Shown one piece after another: positions 34,310 to 43,800 of a DNA stretch of 64,000 nt. Both the position numbers and the translations under genes were made by a program. The DNA is from Chryseobacterium candidae (GTDB taxonomy: Bacteria; Bacteroidota; Bacteroidia; Flavobacteriales; Weeksellaceae). The stretch's first letter is position 1; each line of letters opens with the position of its first letter. The stretch covers positions 1-64,000 of the forward strand of contig NZ_SDLV01000010.1 of assembly GCF_004916905.1 (NCBI RefSeq). The letters run 5' to 3'. The notes beneath the pieces are model-generated. The model was not told the origin of the DNA, did no database searches, and saw nothing but the letters and a program-made list of their open reading frames with translations.

Positions 34310-34765
34310 TTATAGTTTATTAAGAGATTCCTGAATATTTTCTATATTTTTATTTAAGAGTGCTTTGTAAACTTCTATTCTTTCATTGTATCCATCGTCT
34401 TTACTTTTTTTAAAATTGTTTAAATCATCTAATAGTCTTAATTCGTCCTGCATTTTCTGGACAATTTTCTCGAATCGTATTTTTTTGTATTCATCATTGA
34501 TGAAAAAATACCGTTTCCGCTCATCCATTTTGTTATGGTCTACGATAAGCTGAGCATTAAGCAGTAATGAAATACTGGTGGAAACAGAACTTTTGCTCGC
34601 GGAGAGCACTTCAACAAACTCGTCAAAAGTAATTCCTACTTTCTCATAGTCAAAAAGAAGGTAGGAATAAATTTTTGAGGCTAAAGGAGGTAAGCTAAAC
34701 ACAGTGCCATAGAATTTTACGGCATCCTGAAAAATTTTTTCATCAACTTCTATACTTTGGTGCAT
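34310..34765 (-). CDS. GbsR/MarR-type winged-helix regulator of the pump
   Basis: A 151-aa protein with a winged helix-turn-helix: LASKIYSYLLFDYEKVGITF leads into FVEVLSASKSSVSTSISLLL, the recognition helix, then a wing with MDERKRYFF. A C-terminal helix (residues about 100-151) likely dimerises it. The architecture matches the GbsR-like branch of MarR regulators. It is the first gene of the efflux operon, 1 bp before the adaptor, and probably represses its own operon until a ligand binds. Confidence 0.87.
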   Translation of the reverse strand: MHQSIEVDEKIFQDAVKFYGTVFSLPPLASKIYSYLLFDYEKVGITFDEFVEVLSASKSSVSTSISLLLNAQLIVDHNKMDERKRYFFINDEYKKIRFEKIVQKMQDELRLLDDLNNFKKSKDDGYNERIEVYKALLNKNIENIQESLNKL

Positions 34766-34881
34766 AATATAAAAATTTGAACAAAAGTAGAAATTAGTTC
34801 AGAACCAAACGAACAAACCTGATAGAGTTTATAAATACAGAGCGTTTTAAAAATTCAATGAAAGTTGATTTAACTTTTGGG

Positions 34882-35394
34882 CTAAATTATAATCTTCTCA
34901 AAAGCTTTCCTCAATCCGTCTTTCAAAAGAACCTCACCGCAATAAGAATAACCTTTGCCTTCAAGGATTTTCAACATAGCCATATTATCATGGTTGGTAT
35001 CTACTTTAACACTCTGAATTCCATGGGATTTAGTAAACTCCTCAATCTGATCAAAAAGTTTTTTTACCATACCCTGCCCTGCAAATTTTTCATTTACAGC
35101 TACTCTGTGAACCACAACAAATTCACCGTCACTTAACCATGCTCCTTCAATGGTGCTGTAAGCCGGTTCATCATTCAAGATCAGGGCTGCATATACTGCA
35201 ATCTCTCCATCTACAGTCAATACATGCCCGAATCCTTTCGCAATATCACTTTCCACTGTCCCGAGATCAGGGTATCCGTTCTGCCACTGGGTGCTTCCAT
35301 CCTGTCTTCTTCTTTCGATGGATTGCTGAATGATTTCCCAAATAATGTTTCTGTCTTCAATTTCCGCTTGTCTTAGTTTAATCTCTGGATTCAT
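34882..35394 (-). CDS. GNAT-family N-acetyltransferase
   Basis: A 170-aa cytoplasmic enzyme with the GNAT fold. Motif A is HRVAVNEKFAGQGMVKKLFD (the acetyl-CoA pyrophosphate loop is the QGMVKK-type segment), and the C-terminal NHDNMAMLKILEGKGYSYCG fits motif B. The N-terminal half (IRLRQAEIEDRNIIWEII-like, WQNGYPDLGTVESDI) resembles acetyltransferases of small molecules or amino acids. The acceptor is unknown. Monocistronic. Confidence 0.88.
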   Translation of the reverse strand: MNPEIKLRQAEIEDRNIIWEIIQQSIERRRQDGSTQWQNGYPDLGTVESDIAKGFGHVLTVDGEIAVYAALILNDEPAYSTIEGAWLSDGEFVVVHRVAVNEKFAGQGMVKKLFDQIEEFTKSHGIQSVKVDTNHDNMAMLKILEGKGYSYCGEVLLKDGLRKAFEKIII

Positions 35395-35501
35395 GTTATA
35401 AAATTTGATTAAAAGATTGAATGATTTAAGAATTTAAAATCAGGTTTACTGCTTTTCGTTTAATCCTTGAAATACTTATTCTTTGATGATTTGCAATTAA
35501 A

Positions 35502-35535
35502 AAACCGAAAATTAATTTAAATTAATTTTCGGTTT
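35502..35535. terminator. perfect 17-bp palindrome, likely terminator
   Basis: AAACCGAAAATTAATTT is followed directly by its complement ending CGGTTT. Together they make a long hairpin between the acetyltransferase gene and the DUF2007 gene, both read on the minus strand. For the upstream DUF2007 gene it is too far; it lies before, not after, it. It therefore more likely ends transcription arriving from other genes or acts as an mRNA structure. Confidence 0.5.
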
Positions 35536-35566
35536 GAAGTAGTAAAATTTAAAATTATGAAATTGT

Positions 35567-35797
35567 TTATTGATTTTCACTTTGTTGAAGATAAGCATCA
35601 ATAATTTCAAATGCTCTTTTTTCTTCTTCCAGATCTACCATAAGCTTCAGCGAAGTTGCCGTTGGCGTAGTGGTAAACGTAAGATAGTTATTTTCAACGG
35701 TATTTGCAATTTGTGCGTCATCCAATTTAGACTTAACCAACTGAATTTCTGAAGGGTTATCACTTACATAAACTGATACTCTCGTACTTCTTTCCAT
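35567..35797 (-). CDS. DUF2007-like small protein
   Basis: A 76-aa soluble protein with the pattern of DUF2007 (putative signal-transducing protein). It has a beta strand (VSVYVSDNP), a helix (SEIQLVKSKLDDAQI), a beta strand (NTVENNYL) and a final acidic helix (EEKRAFEIIDAYLQQ). The fold resembles a PII-like half ferredoxin. The function in bacteria is not known. It is 61 bp after the lysine transaminase gene start region on the same strand and may be co-transcribed. Confidence 0.75.
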   Translation of the reverse strand: MERSTRVSVYVSDNPSEIQLVKSKLDDAQIANTVENNYLTFTTTPTATSLKLMVDLEEEKRAFEIIDAYLQQSENQ

Positions 35798-35858
35798 ATC
35801 CTAAATGTTTGAGTATCTAAATATACGATGTTTTTTTTAAAATTACAAATACCGGATT

Positions 35859-37184
35859 TTAAATTTTATTAATATTGTTTTCAATTTTGTCTAAAGCAAG
35901 CTGGATCTCTTCTTTAGTAACATTTAAATGAGGTCTGAAACGAAGAGACTGATCTCCACAAGGAAGAATGATTAAGCCGTCGTTGAAAAGCTCACTCATC
36001 AGGTGATTTCTCTGCTCTGCAGTGGGAAGATCAATAGCACACATTAAGCCTCTTCCTCTTGCGTTGGATATTTTTTCAGGATATTTTGCAGCAAGGGCTT
36101 TTAAGCTTTCCAGTAAGAAATCTCCCACTACTCTTGCGTTCTCAACAAGATTTTCTTTTTCGATCACTTCCATTACCAATTGGAAACGAAGCATATCAAT
36201 AAAGTTTCCTCCAAAGGTAGAGTTGATTCTTGAACTTTCTCTGAAAACATTGTTCGGAACCTGGTCAAACTTTTCTCTATTGGCCAGTACGCCGCAAACC
36301 TGAGCTTTTTTACCGAAAGAAATAATATCAGGTTTTGCTGTAAAATGCTGGAATGCCCACATTTTTCCTGTAATGGCAATCCCTGTCTGAACTTCATCAA
36401 AAATAAGTAAGATTTCATTCTGATCACAGATTCTTCTTAATCCTAATAAGAATTCGTCTCTGAAATGATTGTCACCTCCTTCAGCCTGAATAGGCTCAAT
36501 GATGATACAAGCCACTTTATCAGGATTCATCAAAATAGCTTCTTCAATCTGAACTAAAGCAAGGTTTTCGTTTTTAATGGTTTCTTCAAGGTTCTCTTCA
36601 GTAATCGGGAACTTTAATTTGGGGTTTAAAATTCTCGGCCAGTTGAACATCGGGAAATACTGGTACTTTCTTGGATCAGACGTATTGGTTAAGCTTAAAG
36701 TATAACCACTTCTTCCATGGAAAGCCTGTTTGAAATGAATACAGATTCCTGCTTCTGTGTTTAAGCCTTTTGCAAAGTTTTTGCGGGTTTTCCAGTCGAA
36801 GCATGCCTTCATTGCGTTTTCAACCCCCATTGTTCCTCCTTCAATAAAGAAAGCATATTGTAATTCTTCGGGAATAACTACTCTTTCAAAAACTTCAAGG
36901 AAGTGAGCGTATTCTTCTGAGTAAACGTCAGCTAAAGTAGGTTTGTTCACAGCCATTCTTCCTAACCATTCTGATCTTTCTACAAGATAAGGGTGATTGT
37001 ACCCGATAGATGCTGACGCAAACATAGAGAACATATCCAGGTATTCTCTGTCTGTCAGTTTATCATAAAGCCATGAGCCGTGTGATCTTTCAATATCCAT
37101 CACAAAATCGAAACCGTCTGCCAACACATGTCTTCCTACTGTTTCTTTTACTTTATTTGCTTTTATATCTAATGTGTGTTCCAT
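35859..37184 (-). CDS. lat: L-lysine 6-transaminase
   Basis: A 441-aa class III PLP-dependent aminotransferase. It moves the epsilon-amino group of lysine to 2-oxoglutarate, giving alpha-aminoadipate semialdehyde (which cyclises to piperideine-6-carboxylate). Visible family motifs are the start LDIKANKVKETVGRHVLADG, SMFASASIGYNHPYL, FIEGGTMGVENAMK, AFHGRSGYTLSLTNT, FDEVQTGIAITGK with the PLP-contacting Asp, and ISFGKKAQVCG with the Schiff-base Lys. Length fits lysine 6-aminotransferases (about 440-450). The aldehyde dehydrogenase gene 112 bp upstream on the same strand completes lysine degradation to 2-aminoadipate. Confidence 0.92.
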   Translation of the reverse strand: MEHTLDIKANKVKETVGRHVLADGFDFVMDIERSHGSWLYDKLTDREYLDMFSMFASASIGYNHPYLVERSEWLGRMAVNKPTLADVYSEEYAHFLEVFERVVIPEELQYAFFIEGGTMGVENAMKACFDWKTRKNFAKGLNTEAGICIHFKQAFHGRSGYTLSLTNTSDPRKYQYFPMFNWPRILNPKLKFPITEENLEETIKNENLALVQIEEAILMNPDKVACIIIEPIQAEGGDNHFRDEFLLGLRRICDQNEILLIFDEVQTGIAITGKMWAFQHFTAKPDIISFGKKAQVCGVLANREKFDQVPNNVFRESSRINSTFGGNFIDMLRFQLVMEVIEKENLVENARVVGDFLLESLKALAAKYPEKISNARGRGLMCAIDLPTAEQRNHLMSELFNDGLIILPCGDQSLRFRPHLNVTKEEIQLALDKIENNINKI

Positions 37185-37296
37185 AATAAATTTGTAGTGT
37201 GATTTAATAAGTGAGTGATGAAATAATCCAATGAATTGAGTATTTAATCATTCAGGTTATTAATTTTTTTGTTTTTAAGTACTTTAAGCAAAACTT

Positions 37297-38847
37297 TTAT
37301 AAATCAAATTTAATACCTTGTGCTAAAGGAAGTTGCGCTGTATAATTTATAGTATTGGTTTGTCTTCTCATATAGTATTTCCAGGCGTCAGATCCTGACT
37401 CTCTTCCTCCTCCGGTTTCTTTTTCACCACCAAAAGCTCCCCCAATTTCAGCACCGGAAGTTCCGATATTGACGTTGGCAATACCACAGTCTGAACCGGC
37501 ATGAGAAAGAAACAGCTCTGCTTCTCTTAAATTCTGGGTCATGATCGCAGAGGATAATCCCTGAGGAACATCATTCTGGATAGCGATAGCTTCCTCTAAT
37601 GTTTTGTATTTGATTAAATATAGGATTGGTGCGAAAGTTTCGTGCTGAACAATTTCATAAGAGTTTTTCACTTCTGCAACGCAGGGCTTCACATAGCATC
37701 CGGATTCGTAGTCTTTTCCGGTTAGAACTCCGCCTTCAACAACGAATTTTCCACCTTCTTTTTTACATTTCTTGATAGCTTCTTCGTATTGATTTACAGC
37801 ATCAGTATCAATAAGCGGTCCAACATGGTTTTTCTCATCCAATGGATTTCCGATTTTCAACTGTCCGTAAGCCTTTGCCAATCTTGTTTTCACTTCGTCG
37901 TATACACTTTCGTGGATAATCAGTCTTCTTGTTGAAGTACATCTCTGGCCAGCAGTTCCTACAGCTCCGAAAACAGCTCCGATGATCGACATGTCGATAT
38001 CAGCTTCTTTTGTAATGATGATGGCATTGTTTCCACCTAATTCAAGGATAGACTTCCCGAATCTTTCTGCTACTTTAGAAGAAACCATTCTTCCTACTCT
38101 GGTAGATCCTGTGAAAGAAACAAGAGCAACTCTTTTATCGTCTACCAGTTTCTGCCCGATTTCATGGTCTGATACCAATACACTTGAAACGCCTTCAGGA
38201 AGGTTATTTTCCTTCAGAACTTCCATCATGATATTCTGGCATGCAATAGCGCAAAGCGGTGTTTTTTCAGATGGCTTCCAGATGGTAACGTTACCACAGA
38301 TCCATGCTAAAGCTGTATTCCAGGACCATACTGCTACCGGAAAGTTGAATGCGGTGATAATCCCGACAACTCCCAGCGGATGGTACTGCTCATACATTCT
38401 GTGTCCAGGCCTTTCAGAGTGCATGGTGTACCCCTGAAGCTGTCTTGAAAGTCCTACTGCAAAGTCACAGATATCAATCATCTCCTGAACTTCTCCAAGA
38501 CCTTCCTGTAAAGATTTACCCATTTCATAAGAAACAAGTTTACCCAGATCGTCTTTATATTCTCTTAATTTTAAGCCCAGCTGTCTTACCATCTCTCCTC
38601 TTTTAGGAGCCGGGATCAGCCTGAATTCCTGAAATGCTTTTTGAGCAGTTTCAATTACTTTGTCATAATCACTTTCTCCGGAAGTTTTTACTTTAGCGAT
38701 CAACTTTCCGTCCACAGGAGAAATGCTCTCTATCACCTTTCCTGAAGCGAAATATTTTCCGCCCACTGAAGTCCCTTTGTTTTCTTCTTTAATCCCAAGA
38801 TTTCTGAGTGTTTTTTCGATTCCGAAATCCTTTACTTTTTTTGACAT
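37297..38847 (-). CDS. ALDH7-type aminoadipate semialdehyde dehydrogenase
   Basis: A 516-aa NAD-dependent aldehyde dehydrogenase of the ALDH7A1/piperideine-6-carboxylate dehydrogenase group. It is recognised by the N-terminal [16 protein letters not shown], the nucleotide-loop FTGSTRVGR, the Glu of [11 protein letters not shown], the catalytic Cys in [11 protein letters not shown], and the family-specific [18 protein letters not shown] near the C-terminus. It should oxidise alpha-aminoadipate semialdehyde made by the neighbouring lysine 6-transaminase to 2-aminoadipate. The gene lies upstream of lat on the same strand and probably shares its transcript. Confidence 0.93.
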   Translation of the reverse strand: MSKKVKDFGIEKTLRNLGIKEENKGTSVGGKYFASGKVIESISPVDGKLIAKVKTSGESDYDKVIETAQKAFQEFRLIPAPKRGEMVRQLGLKLREYKDDLGKLVSYEMGKSLQEGLGEVQEMIDICDFAVGLSRQLQGYTMHSERPGHRMYEQYHPLGVVGIITAFNFPVAVWSWNTALAWICGNVTIWKPSEKTPLCAIACQNIMMEVLKENNLPEGVSSVLVSDHEIGQKLVDDKRVALVSFTGSTRVGRMVSSKVAERFGKSILELGGNNAIIITKEADIDMSIIGAVFGAVGTAGQRCTSTRRLIIHESVYDEVKTRLAKAYGQLKIGNPLDEKNHVGPLIDTDAVNQYEEAIKKCKKEGGKFVVEGGVLTGKDYESGCYVKPCVAEVKNSYEIVQHETFAPILYLIKYKTLEEAIAIQNDVPQGLSSAIMTQNLREAELFLSHAGSDCGIANVNIGTSGAEIGGAFGGEKETGGGRESGSDAWKYYMRRQTNTINYTAQLPLAQGIKFDL

Positions 38848-38926
38848 AAAATCTTACTTTTCGTTCTCTCTAAAGATAAAAATATTATGCGAACCTCAAA
38901 ACTTTAATTTTTAATACGTTTTTTAT

Positions 38927-38956
38927 TTGGACTAATTATAAACATGTTTATCTTTG
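38927..38956 (+). promoter_or_regulatory. promoter of the 49-aa membrane protein gene
   Basis: TTG (38927-38929), a 19-nt spacer, and TATCTTTG (38949-38956) match the Bacteroidota -33/-7 consensus exactly. The ATG lies 27 nt downstream. Confidence 0.8.
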
Positions 38957-38982
38957 CAGGGTAATCTTTTTGATAATCACCA

Positions 38983-39132
38983 ATGGAAAATTCACAAGAA
39001 AACAACTCAAAGCTTAAAAAGTGGTTCAAGCGTGTGGGATGGGCAGGATTAGCTTTCTTTACCATAAAAGGCTTGATTTGGCTCGTCATATTCTACGTTG
39101 GAGCAGACAGTCTCCAAAGCTGTATACAATAA
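38983..39132 (+). CDS. small single-pass membrane protein, 49 aa
   Basis: An ATG follows a canonical promoter, and a terminator follows the stop, so this short gene is well supported. The protein has a charged N-terminus (ENSQENNSKLKKWFKR) and one membrane helix (WAGLAFFTIKGLIWLVIFYV), with a short tail ending SLQSCIQ. Positive residues before the helix suggest N-in topology. Similar tiny proteins with a KKWxKRxGWAG start seem common in flavobacteria (from memory), with unknown role. It is easily missed because of its length. Confidence 0.75.
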   Translation: MENSQENNSKLKKWFKRVGWAGLAFFTIKGLIWLVIFYVGADSLQSCIQ

Positions 39133-39133
39133 A

Positions 39134-39165
39134 AAAGCAGAGAAAATTTCTCTGCTTTCTTTTTG
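39134..39165 (+). terminator. terminator of the 49-aa gene
   Basis: AAAGCAGAGAAA pairs with TTTCTCTGCTTT, followed by CTTTTT. It starts directly at the stop codon. Confidence 0.85.
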
Positions 39166-39322
39166 GGTAGAAGATTAATTGAATTATTATTTCTTTATTG
39201 AAAAGCTAAAAAACAAGGTCTTTTTTATATTTTCTGCAATTAAAAAAAGGAAAAAAATAATTGATTTCTATACGATTAATCCCGAAAAAGATTATTTTAC
39301 TTCTTCTATTTGTCTTTTTAAA

Positions 39323-39511
39323 CTACTCGTTCTTTTTTCTCCCTGCGTTCACCAGGCTCTGATGCAGCAGATATTCTATCTGTCCGTTCACACTTCTGAA
39401 TTCATCATTGGCCCATTTTTCAAGGAGTTTATAAGTAGACTCGTCTATTCTTATCACAAAGGATTTTTTCCCTTTGCTTTCTGAAGAGTTCTGAGCTTTT
39501 TCTGATTTCAT
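39323..39511 (-). CDS. Arc-type ribbon-helix-helix protein
   Basis: A 62-aa basic protein. KSFVIRIDESTYKLLEKWANDE gives the beta-strand and first helix of the ribbon-helix-helix fold, and SVNGQIEYLLHQSLVNAGR gives the second helix with the usual N-cap. It should bind DNA as a dimer. It follows the SPFH-domain gene on the same strand with an 80-bp gap. From memory this SPFH plus Arc-like pairing recurs in Chryseobacterium-type genomes. The regulated target is unknown and may include its own operon. Confidence 0.85.
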   Translation of the reverse strand: MKSEKAQNSSESKGKKSFVIRIDESTYKLLEKWANDEFRSVNGQIEYLLHQSLVNAGRKKNE

Positions 39512-39590
39512 TTTCTAAATTCTCTTACATTATTTCTGATTACTTTAGTGTAAAACTCTATACACTAAAATCCAACTGTTTTTTCACTTC

Positions 39591-40457
39591 TTAATTGTAA
39601 AGTGTTCCAGCATTTAATATAGGTGTTGCTGCTTTTTCACCGCAAAGAACTACCATTAAATTGCTTACCATTGCCGCTTTTCTTTCATCATCCAATTCAA
39701 CAATATTATCTTCTGAAAGTTTTTTCAATGCAAGGTCTACCATTCCTACAGCCCCTTCCACAATCTTGGTTCTTGCTGCAACAATAGCTGTAGCCTGCTG
39801 TCTCTGAAGCATTGCTCCGGCAATTTCTGAAGCATAAGCCAGGTGTGAAATTCTTGCCTCCTGAATCACAATTCCAGCTTTTGAAAGGCGGTCTGTAAGC
39901 TCCTGTTCCAAAATAGAATTGATTTTATCTCCTCCTTCTCTTAAGGTAATCGGAGCATGATCATCTTCTAAATTATCATAAGGAAAGCTCATCGCCAAAT
40001 GTCTTACGGCTGCCTCACTCTGCATTTTTACAAAGTCAGAATAACGCTCTACATCAAAGGCCGCTTTATAAGTATCTCCCACTTTCCATACAATTACAAC
40101 TGCAATTTCAATAGGGTTACCCATTTTATCATTTACCTTCAAAGTCTGACCCTGCAGATTTTCGGAACGTAAAGAAATTTTTTGTGATGAATATAAAGGA
40201 TTGATGAAGAATAATCCGTTCTCTTTTACACTTCCCACATATTTTCCAAAGAAGTTTAAAACTCTCGAATGGTTCGGCTGAATAATCATTAACCCTTTTA
40301 AGAAAAAGCACGAAAGAAGAAAGCACAGCATAGAGATAACCACATAGGCTATACTTTGATCTACTCCACTCACAAAGAAGTATACTGCTGCAACAAACAA
40401 GGCCAGACAAATGACCAATGTAAGATAACCCGACATAGGTTTTAATGTTTTTTCCAT
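39591..40457 (-). CDS. SPFH/Band-7 domain membrane protein
   Basis: A 288-aa protein with two N-terminal membrane segments (about residues 10-50), then an SPFH domain (PNHSRVLNFFGKYVGSVKENG, PIEIAVVIVWKVGDTYKAAF, AVRHLAMSFPYDN). A coiled-coil region follows (ILEQELTDRLSKAGIVIQEARI, then YASEIAGAMLQRQQATAIVAA). SPFH proteins oligomerise at membranes and organise proteases or lipid domains; this one lacks an accompanying NfeD-type protease. Its partner gene encodes the ribbon-helix-helix protein. Confidence 0.9.
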   Translation of the reverse strand: MEKTLKPMSGYLTLVICLALFVAAVYFFVSGVDQSIAYVVISMLCFLLSCFFLKGLMIIQPNHSRVLNFFGKYVGSVKENGLFFINPLYSSQKISLRSENLQGQTLKVNDKMGNPIEIAVVIVWKVGDTYKAAFDVERYSDFVKMQSEAAVRHLAMSFPYDNLEDDHAPITLREGGDKINSILEQELTDRLSKAGIVIQEARISHLAYASEIAGAMLQRQQATAIVAARTKIVEGAVGMVDLALKKLSEDNIVELDDERKAAMVSNLMVVLCGEKAATPILNAGTLYN

Positions 40458-40588
40458 AATTGAATTTTATTTTGATATTATTTTGATATCATAAAGATAG
40501 TAATCAATTTTGAATTACAAATGATAAATTTTGTTTTTTTTTGAATGAGCTGCGGGTTTCGGGTTTCGAGATGTGGGTATTTTTAACT
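40458..40588. other. intergenic region upstream of the SPFH gene
   Basis: Contains the presumed SPFH promoter and a short tandem CGGGTTT repeat near 40551-40566. No ORF. Confidence 0.35.
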
Positions 40589-40742
40589 AACGCAAAGTTC
40601 GCGAGGTTAATGCATTAGGATGCATTATATTTTTATTCGCAAAGCCACTTCGCTTAGCGAAGACCAATACTCTCTTTGCTGAGTGAAATGGTTTTGTGAA
40701 CAATATTTTATCATCAGTAAAATTATTGCGAACCTTAGCGTT
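40589..40742. repeat. MITE-like element with terminal inverted repeats
   Basis: AACGCAAAGTTCGC at the left end (40589-40602) matches the reverse complement of GCGAACCTTAGCGTT at the right end (40728-40742) except for one base and one gap. The 154 bp between carry further small palindromes (CTTCGCTTAGCGAAG at 40650-40664; TAATGCATTAGGATGCATTA at about 40608-40627). No coding frame. It resembles the AACGCAAAG-type interspersed repeats of flavobacteria. Confidence 0.6.
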
Positions 40743-40794
40743 TGGAAAAACACCAGCTACCTTATATTTTACAAAGCATCAGAAATAATATAGA

Positions 40795-40830
40795 CAAAAA
40801 AATCCCGGAAAGTGAATTCCGGGATTTGAA
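40795..40830 (-). terminator. terminator of the ccsBA gene
   Basis: AAATCCCGGAA (40800-40810) pairs with TTCCGGGATTT (40817-40827). On the minus strand a T-run follows. It lies 18 bp past the stop. Confidence 0.88.
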
Positions 40831-40847
40831 TTTGTATTTTGAGATAT

Positions 40848-43800
40848 TTATTTCTTTGTTAAAGTTTTAAACTTCCAATAAGAAACAGCGGCTAAAATAA
40901 TCATTGTTGAGATTCCGATGTATACCCAGGCTGGTACCGGTACCGGATCTCCTGCTGCGTATGAGTGAAGTCCGCTCAGGTAATAGTTTACTCCAAAATA
41001 CGTCATTACCATTGAGCAGAATGCAAACATTGTTGCTACGTGGAATGCCCATCTGCTTCTCAATCCAGGTACTAATCTCATATGTAATACAAATGCGTAT
41101 ACCATGATAGAGATGAAAGCCCATGTTTCTTTCGGGTCCCAGCTCCAGTATCTTCCCCATGATTCATTGGCCCAGATTCCTCCTAAGAAGTTTCCTACTG
41201 TTAATGCAAACAATCCGATGGTTAATGACATTTCAGAAACGATAACCAATTCCTTCAATGTAGTATCATGGTGAATTTTATAGGTTTCTTTATTGGAAAT
41301 GATATAAAATACCAGGGAAATTACCGCAATGATCATCGACAAGGCGAAAAATCCATAACTGGATGTAATAATAGCCACGTGAACAATTAACCAGTAAGAT
41401 TTCAATACAGGAACAAGCGGTGTAATCTGCGGATCAAGTGCAGAACCTCCGTGCGCAAATCCCATCATGATTACAGCTACCATGAATCCTGCCGCAGGAA
41501 TCAATGCGTTGGCATTTCTGTACAGGATTAAACCTGCCGTAATACCTACCCATGAGATAAAGATAATGGCTTCATATCCGTTACTCCAGGGAGCGTGTCC
41601 TGAGATGTACCATCTTGCCACAAGTCCTAAGAAATGACACAGATAACCAATTAAACCAATCGCAATGATTACTTTAATTATTTTGTTTAATTTTTGATTT
41701 GATTTGAATAACTCAACAAAACCTAATATAAGAAGAAGACCTCCGATAAGGGTGTAGAAGATTAACAATTTGAAGTTAATATCTACTTTATTCATGAATA
41801 CTTCCAGATCCACTTTGGATTTAGCAGGAACAACTGCTTTTCCCCATTTCTGCTGATAGTCTGAAAGCTTTGCCAATTCAGCATCTGCTTTGCTCCAGTC
41901 ACCGGTTTTTTGTGCGGTAAGCGCTTCTGCAAAGTAAGGTCCCATTACCTGCTGAGATTCCATATCCGGTTCGAATTTTTGGTCTAACCATGAATGCCAT
42001 GTATGGTTGGCATCATTTTTCACAGGAACAATTCTCATGAACTGACCGCTGAAGAACTCATTAAAGATCTGTACTCTTTCGTTGACAGCAATTACTTCTT
42101 TATCATAATTCGTTTGTTCAGCAGGCTTCTTACGGAATGCAGTATTGTAATCATGTTCCAAGATATACGTAAGATTACCATTTGCATCTGCAGGGAAAAG
42201 GTTCATCAAAGAAGTATAGCCATCTTCATCTGCTTTTGTCTTATTCTTCAGCTCATCTCCTCCTTTAGTTCCCACTTTAATAATCGGAACCATTGTCCAG
42301 CTTGGAGTATCTGTATTGATAGAAAGGAACCATTGGTTGGCTGTAAGAGATTTTCCGTCTGTTCCTTTAAATTCGTCTTTCTTGTATAGTTTTCTTAAAA
42401 TATCGATTGCCTCTGTATTGATAGGAACAATTCTTCCTTCAAAGTTCTGAACCAAAAGATATCCGAATTTATCCGCATGTTCTTTGCTGATTTTGTTTCT
42501 TGCAATGATTTCGTCCGGAGAAATAGATCTCATTTTCCCCATTGGAGTTGCCAGAGAGTTCTGCTTAGGAGCAGCACCATCAAGTGGCTGGGCAGACGGA
42601 ACCGGAGCGTGAGAATGATTGTCTCCTTCTACATGAATGTGTTCTCTGCTTCCATCTGTTGTTCCGTGCGTTTCTATTTTCTGTGCATTTAAACCTAAAC
42701 TTAAGAACAATAAAAGTATACCTGCTGCTTTCTTTTTATTAACGTCAGCCAGCATTTTATTCAATTTCCAGAAATGAGTTCCTTTCCAGAAGAAGATTAC
42801 AAACATTCCCAGGAATAAAAGTCCGTATCCGATATAAGAAATCAAAGTTCCCCAGTAATCGTGGTTTACGGAAAGAACGGTTCCCATTCTGTCCGGATCA
42901 AAACTCGACTGGAAGAAACGGTATCCTTTATGGTTAAGAACGTGGTTCATATAGATTTTATAAGGAGTTTCTTTGCCTTCATCAATGATTTTTACGTGGC
43001 TTTCATAAGCACTCGGAGATGAACTTCCCGGATACGTTTCCATTACGAAGTCATCCAGTTTCAATGCAAAAGGTGTGTTATATACTTTAGGTCCGAAACC
43101 AACCATGATGTTCAATCCGTCCATAGTAACCTGCTTGTAAGCGTTTGGATTTCCTTTTTCAACAGAAAGATCTACAATTTGTTTTGTTTTTGGTCCCTGA
43201 AGCTCAATCTGAAGCATATCGGGTACGTTAGCATCTTTTTTTCTGTCACCTTCAATCGCCATCAGCCTTCCTTTTTTAAGACCTTCAGGTACTACCAGTT
43301 TCAGCTCATTGATGGTATATAAACTTCTTAATGCCAAAGGCTGGAACTGATCTTTCACTGTACTTCCTGTTGCCTGCGTAGCCATGGTCATATAGCTTGC
43401 ATCTACAGGAGTTTTGATGAATAATTTTCCGCCTTCATTTTTAAATTCAACAGCTCCTTCAATGGCTCTGTTGAATGTCACCAAAGTACCGTTGATAGAT
43501 TTTGTTTCTCCCGGTTTGATGTAAATATTTTGTCTTCCGGTGCTTCCGGTAGAAACCAAATGAAGATACTCTGCCCCGTTGGGTTCAGCTACAAGGCTGT
43601 CTTTTTTTCTCTGGATGTATTCCTTGGCAAACACTTTCACTTCTTTTCCGTGGAAGTCATAGGTTGCTTTGAAATCTTTGTGTAACGGAGACATCAGATA
43701 AGGAACATCCTGATAATTCAGTACATCACCCTTTTCTTCGATCTGAATTTTAAAGAAATTTTTATCGGTTACAATTTCGTTGGACGTTTCACCTTCTCTG

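Noticed and set aside
38904..39089. A 61-aa minus-strand ORF
   Set aside because: Overlaps the well-supported 49-aa gene, which has both promoter and terminator.
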